A program made the position numbers and the translations under genes. Under the pieces are notes generated by a model that did no database searches, was not told where the DNA came from, and saw only the letters and a list, made by a program, of their open reading frames with translations. 11,047 bases of DNA from Candidatus Pollutiaquabacter sp. (GTDB lineage Bacteria; Bacteroidota; Bacteroidia; AKYH767-A; 2013-40CM-41-45): NCBI GenBank assembly GCA_903854075.1, contig CAINVI010000374.1, positions 1-11,047 of the forward strand, in the 5' to 3' direction. Shown piece by piece: positions 7,055 to 11,047 of this stretch. The first letter of the stretch is position 1, and every line of letters starts with the position of its first letter.

Positions 7055-8581
7055 ATGGAACTCTCCAAACCTATCCGCAGTGCGTTAATTTCCGTTTATC
7101 ACAAAGACCATCTGGAACCCATTCTGCGCCAGCTTCATCAATTGGGCGTAACTTTGTACGCTACGGGCGGCACTCAGGAATTCATCGAAAAATTAGATCT
7201 TCCGGTCGTTGCTGTGGAGTCCGTAACGGATTATCCTTCCATCTTGGGTGGACGGGTTAAAACCTTGCATCCGAAGATTTTTGGAGGAATTTTGAGCCGT
7301 CGGGAGAATGCCTCCGATGTTGTTGAAATGGAGGAATACCGGATTCCGCCGATTGATTTGGTCGTGGTCGACTTATATCCTTTCGAAGATACGGTCGCCT
7401 CCGGTGCTTCCGAACCTGCAGTTATTGAGAAAATTGACATCGGCGGGATATCGCTCATTCGTGCTGCTGCCAAGAATTTCAAGGATGTCGTGATCATTCC
7501 ATCCCGAAAGCATTACGGCTGGTTGTCACAACTACTTTCTGAAAAACAAGGTACTACCGACTTGGCCGATCGTCAGCTAATGGCGGCTCATGCATTTAAT
7601 GAATCATCCCACTACGACACGGCGATTTTCAATTATTTCAATACTTCAGCGCAGATAGCCGCATTGAAGATAGACGTACAAGGCGGACATGCGTTACGTT
7701 ACGGCGAAAATCCACATCAACAAGGTTATTTTTACGGCAACCTTTCGGCAGCTCTGCAGCAATTGCACGGCAAAGAAATCAGCTACAACAACCTGCTCGA
7801 TATTGATGCGTCGATACAATTGATGGCAGAATACACAGCTCCCACGTTTGCTATCCTCAAGCATAATAACGCCTGCGGACTTGCAACCCGGGAACATCTT
7901 ACCGAGGCCTGGAAAGCGGCATTGGCCGGGGATCCCGTTTCCGCATTTGGCGGCGTGTTAATTACGAACCGCATGGTAACAGCGGAGGTTGCGGAGTCGA
8001 TGAACGAACTGTTTTTTGAAGTCTGTATCGCGCCTGGTTATTCGCCAGAAGCATTGACCTTATTGCAGCAAAAGAAAAACCGTATCATACTGATAAACAA
8101 TAATATAGAACCTTCTAAAACGCACTACAGAAGCTTGCTGAACGGTGTCGTTGCGCAGGATCGCGATCTTCACTCCGAATCGGTGGCGGATATGAAAACG
8201 GTCACCAGGAAACAGCCTACGGCAGCAGAAATGAACGATCTGGAGTTTGCGGTACGAGCGGTCAAGCACACCAAGTCTAATGCAATTGTTCTGGTAAAAG
8301 GAACCCAATTGTTGGCCAGCGGTACCGGTCAGACATCCCGCGTAGATGCCTTGCAGCAAGCGATCGCCAAGGCGCGACATTTCGGTTTTGACCTAAAAGG
8401 GGCCGTCATGGCCAGTGATGCCTTTTTTCCGTTTTCGGATTGCGTGGAGATAGCGCATGCGGCCGGAATCACTGCGGTTATCCAGCCGGGAGGTTCAGTC
8501 AGGGACCAGGATTCCGTAGAGGCCGCCGATCGGCTGGGAATGGCGATGGTAGTGACTGGTTTCCGTCATTTTAAACATTAA
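7055..8581 (+). CDS. purH: Bifunctional AICAR formyltransferase/IMP cyclohydrolase PurH
   Basis: PurH carries out the last two steps of de novo purine synthesis in the cytoplasm: formyl transfer from 10-formyl-tetrahydrofolate to AICAR, then ring closure to IMP. At 508 aa it is a normal full-length enzyme. The N-terminal MGS-like cyclohydrolase domain (about 1-145) shows LYATGGTQEF and GGRVKTLHPKIFGG, with K69 in the position of the conserved active-site Lys. The formyltransferase domain (about 200-508) shows RYGENPHQQG near 215, the catalytic pair K269-H270 in KHNNACG, SAFGGVL, and the end SDAFFPFSD followed by IQPGGSVRD. Many bacteria have KHTNPCG where this has KHNNACG; the Lys and His are unchanged. 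ATG 7055 gives the expected family N-terminus. The gene diverges from the permease and precedes mreB by 140 bp, an arrangement I recall from other Bacteroidota. There is no direct functional link between purine synthesis and cell shape. Confidence 0.97.
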   Translation: MELSKPIRSALISVYHKDHLEPILRQLHQLGVTLYATGGTQEFIEKLDLPVVAVESVTDYPSILGGRVKTLHPKIFGGILSRRENASDVVEMEEYRIPPIDLVVVDLYPFEDTVASGASEPAVIEKIDIGGISLIRAAAKNFKDVVIIPSRKHYGWLSQLLSEKQGTTDLADRQLMAAHAFNESSHYDTAIFNYFNTSAQIAALKIDVQGGHALRYGENPHQQGYFYGNLSAALQQLHGKEISYNNLLDIDASIQLMAEYTAPTFAILKHNNACGLATREHLTEAWKAALAGDPVSAFGGVLITNRMVTAEVAESMNELFFEVCIAPGYSPEALTLLQQKKNRIILINNNIEPSKTHYRSLLNGVVAQDRDLHSESVADMKTVTRKQPTAAEMNDLEFAVRAVKHTKSNAIVLVKGTQLLASGTGQTSRVDALQQAIAKARHFGFDLKGAVMASDAFFPFSDCVEIAHAAGITAVIQPGGSVRDQDSVEAADRLGMAMVVTGFRHFKH

Positions 8582-8590
8582 TTTGTCGCT

Positions 8591-8598
8591 TAATTTTG
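8591..8598 (+). promoter_or_regulatory. Candidate -7 box for mreB (TAATTTTG)
   Basis: TAATTTTG is a perfect match to the Bacteroidota -7 consensus TAnnTTTG, 10 nt after the purH stop. The -33 position is weak: it offers TTT (8570-8572, spacing 18) rather than TTG, within the last purH codons. If used, transcription would start near 8603-8605 and the mreB leader would be about 117 nt. A poorer match, TATTTTTA, lies at 8670-8677 nearer the gene. Confidence 0.35.
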
Positions 8599-8601
8599 CG
8601 T

Positions 8602-8627
8602 CCGGTTCGCTAAAAAAGTAGAACCGG
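8602..8627 (+). terminator. Hairpin after purH (weak terminator or 5' leader hairpin of mreB)
   Basis: CCGGTTC (8602-8608) and GAACCGG (8621-8627) form a perfect 7-bp stem with a 12-nt A-rich loop. No T-tract follows on the plus strand, so it is not a classical intrinsic terminator. It lies directly downstream of the -7 box at 8591-8598, so it could form the very 5' end of the mreB transcript. The stem is seen; either role is inferred. Confidence 0.4.
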
Positions 8628-8721
8628 TAAAACCTTGCGAATAATCCTTCGTATATGATATTCAATAGGTATTTTTACCGACTCTCCCTGACCCCTTCAC
8701 CAACCTCCATATTCTTCATTC

Positions 8722-9744
8722 ATGGGACTATTTGATTTTCTTACGCAGGAAATAGCGATCGACTTGGGAACTGCCAATACGTTGATTATTCACAACGATA
8801 AAGTAGTAGTCGATGAGCCGTCTATCGTTGCTATTGACCGAATGACCGGAAAGGTTATTGCTGTTGGAAAACAGGCGATGATGATGCACGGTAAAACGCA
8901 CGAAAATATCAAGACGGTGCGTCCCTTGAAAGATGGGGTTATTGCCGATTTCGATGCAGCAGAACATATGATTCGCGGCATGATTCGGATGATCAATCCG
9001 GGTCCACGTTTATTCCAGCCTTCCCTGAAAATGGTTATTTGTATTCCTTCGGGAATTACAGAAGTAGAAAAGCGTGCTGTACGCGATTCTGCCGAACACG
9101 CCGGTGCCAAGGAAGTCTATCTCATCCACGAACCGATGGCGGCTGCTATTGGTATCGGTATCGATGTGGAAGAGCCGATGGGAAATATGATTATCGATAT
9201 CGGTGGCGGTACCAGTGAAATCGCCGTTATCGCCCTCGGCGGTATCGTCTGCGATCAATCCATCCGTGTGGCCGGTGACGTCTTCACCAATGATATTTGG
9301 GATTATATGCGCCGCCAGCATAACATTATGATCGGTGAGCGTTCTGCCGAGCAGATCAAGATTCAAGTCGGATCTGCCATTCCGGAGCTCGACAATCCGC
9401 CGCCTGATTTTGCAGTACACGGCCGCGATTTGATGACGGGTATTCCGAAGGAAATCACCGTCAGCTACTCGGAGATTGCTCATGCGCTCGATAAATCCAT
9501 TTCAAAGATCGAGGAAGCTATTCTTAAAGCACTTGAAATGACACCGCCTGAGCTCTCGGCCGATATTTTCCGGACCGGTATCTACCTGACCGGCGGAGGA
9601 GCACTGCTGCGTGGCCTGGATGTGCGCATTTCCCGCAAGACCAAACTTCCGGTACACGTCGCCGAAGATCCGCTGCGCGCGGTCGTCCGTGGTACCGGAA
9701 TCGCATTGAAGAATATCGACCGCTTCAAGTTCCTGTTGCCGTGA
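8722..9744 (+). CDS. mreB: Rod shape-determining protein MreB (bacterial actin)
   Basis: MreB is an ATP-binding actin homologue that forms short membrane-bound filaments and guides the elongasome (MreC, MreD, RodA, PBP2) making lateral peptidoglycan. Length 340 aa is standard. The first residues, MGLFDFLTQE, could form a short amphipathic membrane-binding helix. The actin-fold nucleotide motifs follow in order: phosphate 1 DLGTANT (14-20), HEPMAAAIGIG near 135, phosphate 2 IIDIGGGTSEIAVIALGGIV (about 155-175), and the adenosine motif TGGGALLRGLD near 290-300. The C-terminal DPLRAVVRGTGIALKN is also conserved. The ATG at 8722 is clear, and the sequence before it is CT-rich with no Shine-Dalgarno, as is usual in this phylum. 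mreC follows after 134 bp on the same strand. Nothing in the protein looks atypical. Confidence 0.98.
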   Translation: MGLFDFLTQEIAIDLGTANTLIIHNDKVVVDEPSIVAIDRMTGKVIAVGKQAMMMHGKTHENIKTVRPLKDGVIADFDAAEHMIRGMIRMINPGPRLFQPSLKMVICIPSGITEVEKRAVRDSAEHAGAKEVYLIHEPMAAAIGIGIDVEEPMGNMIIDIGGGTSEIAVIALGGIVCDQSIRVAGDVFTNDIWDYMRRQHNIMIGERSAEQIKIQVGSAIPELDNPPPDFAVHGRDLMTGIPKEITVSYSEIAHALDKSISKIEEAILKALEMTPPELSADIFRTGIYLTGGGALLRGLDVRISRKTKLPVHVAEDPLRAVVRGTGIALKNIDRFKFLLP

Positions 9745-9759
9745 TGCGACAGGCCGGCA

Positions 9760-9780
9760 GGACCGTGATCTTCACGGTCC
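9760..9780 (+). terminator. Perfect 9-bp hairpin between mreB and mreC
   Basis: GGACCGTGA (9760-9768) and TCACGGTCC (9772-9780) are exact reverse complements around a 3-nt TCT loop, 16 nt after the mreB stop. The following sequence is AT-rich but has no clean T-tract, so termination may be partial. It could also protect the 3' end of mreB mRNA from exonucleases and raise MreB over MreC and MreD. The hairpin is certain as sequence; the role is inferred. Confidence 0.6.
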
Positions 9781-9830
9781 GTTGGCTATAATTATTTGTT
9801 GTAACCGTGCGTTAACTAGCTGGCTTGCAT

Positions 9831-9838
9831 TATTTTTG
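9831..9838 (+). promoter_or_regulatory. Candidate -7 box for mreC (TATTTTTG)
   Basis: TATTTTTG fits TAnnTTTG exactly and lies 40 nt before the mreC ATG, downstream of the mreB hairpin. The -33 region has only GTG (9807-9809, spacing 21) in place of TTG. Start of transcription would be near 9843-9846. Together with the hairpin at 9760-9780 it suggests that mreCD can be transcribed apart from mreB. Confidence 0.35.
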
Positions 9839-9878
9839 TACTGACCGGCCGGCGGTGCAGACCGACTAGCCAACTACG

Positions 9879-10706
9879 ATGCGCAACCTACTCATTTTTC
9901 TCTGGCGGTATAATTTTTTCATCTTCTTCCTTTTACTGGAAGCATGTTGTATTTACCTGATTGCTCAGAACAATCATTTTCAGCGCGCGGCTTTCGTCAA
10001 CTCCTCCAACCGTATTGCTGCCAAAGTGAATTCCGGCGTGAGTGCCGTCACCGATTATATCAATCTGCGGGAGACCAACGAAGGCCTGGCCCGTCAAAAT
10101 GCGGCGCTTAAATCCTTGTTGCCGGGTGTTTATTATATCGACAGTGTAAACCGGTCACACGTAAAGGATACACTGCGTAAGCAGCAGTATGAATTTATGG
10201 TGGCTCGCGTGGTCAACAATTCGGTTAATCGAAGAAACAATTACCTTACTCTGGATCGTGGAAGTCTGCAAGGTGTGCATCCGGAAATGGGTGTAATCAG
10301 TGCCGACGGTATCGTTGGTATTGTGAAAGACGTTTCACCGCATTATTGTTCGGTCATGTCTTTCCTCCACAAAGACAGCCGCGTCAGTGCACGCATCAAG
10401 AAGAACGGCTTTATCGGGTCAATGGTTTGGGAAGGCTATGACGCGCAGTTCGCCGCCTTAAAGGACATTGCTAAACACGTGAAGTTGGCCAAAGGTGATA
10501 CAATCGTAACATCAAGTTTCTCGGCCATCTTTCCGGAAGGAATTATGATTGGCACCGTCGATTTCGTGGATGCTAATACCGGAAATAATTTTCAGGATAT
10601 CCGGATTCGGTTGTCCACCCGTTTCGGCAGCCTGTCGTATGTCTATCTGGTCGATAACCTGATGAAGGACGAACAATTAAAACTGGAAGCCAAGCAAACA
10701 CAATGA
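9879..10706 (+). CDS. mreC: Rod shape-determining protein MreC
   Basis: MreC is a bitopic inner-membrane protein that links MreB filaments to the wall-synthesis enzymes RodA and PBP2 through a periplasmic beta domain. The 275-aa length is usual for this phylum and shorter than E. coli MreC. A short cytoplasmic start (MRN) leads into one membrane helix (about 4-28, rich in Phe, Leu and Ile). A likely coiled coil follows (about 45-78, VSAVTDYINLRETNEGLARQ and on), then the two-lobed beta domain (about 105-262). Typical stretches of that domain are NNYLTLDRGSLQGVHPEMGV, GIVGIVKDVSPHY and SSFSAIFPEGIMIGTV. ATG 9879 places the membrane helix correctly. The stop TGA (10704-10706) overlaps the mreD start as ATGA, indicating translational coupling. 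Confidence 0.96.
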   Translation: MRNLLIFLWRYNFFIFFLLLEACCIYLIAQNNHFQRAAFVNSSNRIAAKVNSGVSAVTDYINLRETNEGLARQNAALKSLLPGVYYIDSVNRSHVKDTLRKQQYEFMVARVVNNSVNRRNNYLTLDRGSLQGVHPEMGVISADGIVGIVKDVSPHYCSVMSFLHKDSRVSARIKKNGFIGSMVWEGYDAQFAALKDIAKHVKLAKGDTIVTSSFSAIFPEGIMIGTVDFVDANTGNNFQDIRIRLSTRFGSLSYVYLVDNLMKDEQLKLEAKQTQ

Positions 10707-11047
10707 TCGTTCAACTGATACAGAATGCTGTTCGCTTTCTCTTGCTGGTGTTCCTGCAAGTAGTACTGCTCAATCATATTCAGTGGAGCGGATTTGTGAA
10801 TCCGTATGTGTATTTACTTTTTATTCTTCTGTTACCGGTAGAAACACCGAAAGGGTTATTGTTGGTGTTAGGATTCGTAACCGGCTTGGTCATAGATATG
10901 TTCGGAAATAGCGGAGGGTTACATGCTGCGGCTACAGTCGCTGTAGCTTTCGCACGTCCGGGAATTTTACGGTTATTGGCGCCACGCGACGGTTACGAGG
11001 CAGAGATGCGATTGGTGCCACAGACCATGGGATTGAAATGGTTTGCC
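10703..11047 (+). CDS. mreD: Rod shape-determining protein MreD, N-terminal part (3' truncated by window)
   Basis: An open frame of 115 codons begins at ATG 10703, inside the mreC stop (ATGA overlap), and runs off the window end. MreD is a multi-spanning inner-membrane member of the elongasome. The translation begins MIVQLIQNAVRFLLLVFLQV and continues with NPYVYLLFILLLPVETPKG, LGFVTGLVIDMFGNSGGLHAAA, FARPGILRLLAPRDGYE. This is the usual Bacteroidota MreD pattern: a first membrane helix at about 7-24, a second at about 33-46, a third at about 51-65 with the acidic IDMFGN motif, and the HAAATV helix leading to RPGILR and PRDGYE. Position after mreB and mreC agrees. In this phylum mrdA (PBP2) and rodA usually follow, but that lies outside the window. 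Confidence 0.93.
   Translation, partial: MIVQLIQNAVRFLLLVFLQVVLLNHIQWSGFVNPYVYLLFILLLPVETPKGLLLVLGFVTGLVIDMFGNSGGLHAAATVAVAFARPGILRLLAPRDGYEAEMRLVPQTMGLKWFA

Noticed and set aside
9010..9483. A 157-codon minus-strand open frame antisense to mreB
   Set aside because: It is a frame shadow of the highly conserved mreB coding sequence, with no family resemblance and no promoter seen.
9844..9856. Small inverted repeat ACCG...CGGT around CCGGCCGG before mreC
   Set aside because: The stem is only 4 bp in a GC-rich stretch and is easily explained by chance.

Overview
The window is an ordinary chromosomal segment of a member of the Bacteroidota. This rests on protein style (Bacteroidota-like Mfd, PurH with KHNNACG, a short MreC), the near absence of Shine-Dalgarno sequences before starts, and promoter -7 boxes of the TAnnTTTG type. 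Seven protein-coding regions fill almost all of it; the first and last are cut by the window edges. No tRNA, rRNA, CRISPR array, insertion sequence or prophage gene was seen, and no stretch over 300 bases lacks a gene.

Left part, plus strand: the 3' end of fbp (class I fructose-1,6-bisphosphatase), then mfd (transcription-repair coupling factor), which has only non-ATG starts and a hairpin just upstream. Middle, minus strand: a MacB/FtsX-type ABC transporter permease (5625-6896), followed downstream by a large predicted lipoprotein (3630-5540). The lipoprotein has an N-terminal alpha/beta region and a C-terminal polysaccharide-deacetylase-like (NodB-like) barrel. It meets mfd tail to tail, and both stop codons lie in one TTAA palindrome. 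Right part, plus strand: purH, mreB, mreC and the 5' part of mreD. The permease and purH diverge from a 158-bp intergenic region.

The right part is the start of the rod-shape locus: MreB filaments, MreC and MreD organise lateral cell-wall synthesis, and PBP2 and RodA genes usually follow in this phylum. mreC and mreD overlap by 4 bp and are probably co-translated. mreB and mreC are separated by a perfect 9-bp hairpin and a TAnnTTTG box, so mreCD may be partly uncoupled from mreB.

The most interesting observation is the lipoprotein at 3630-5540. Its barrel seems to keep the fold of a NodB-type deacetylase, but the positions expected to hold the metal-binding Asp and His residues read Asn, Asn, Asn and Gly. 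It is probably a secreted pseudoenzyme of unknown role. A well-formed Bacteroidota promoter lies directly in front of it. I found no clear evidence of a wholly new multi-gene system here.
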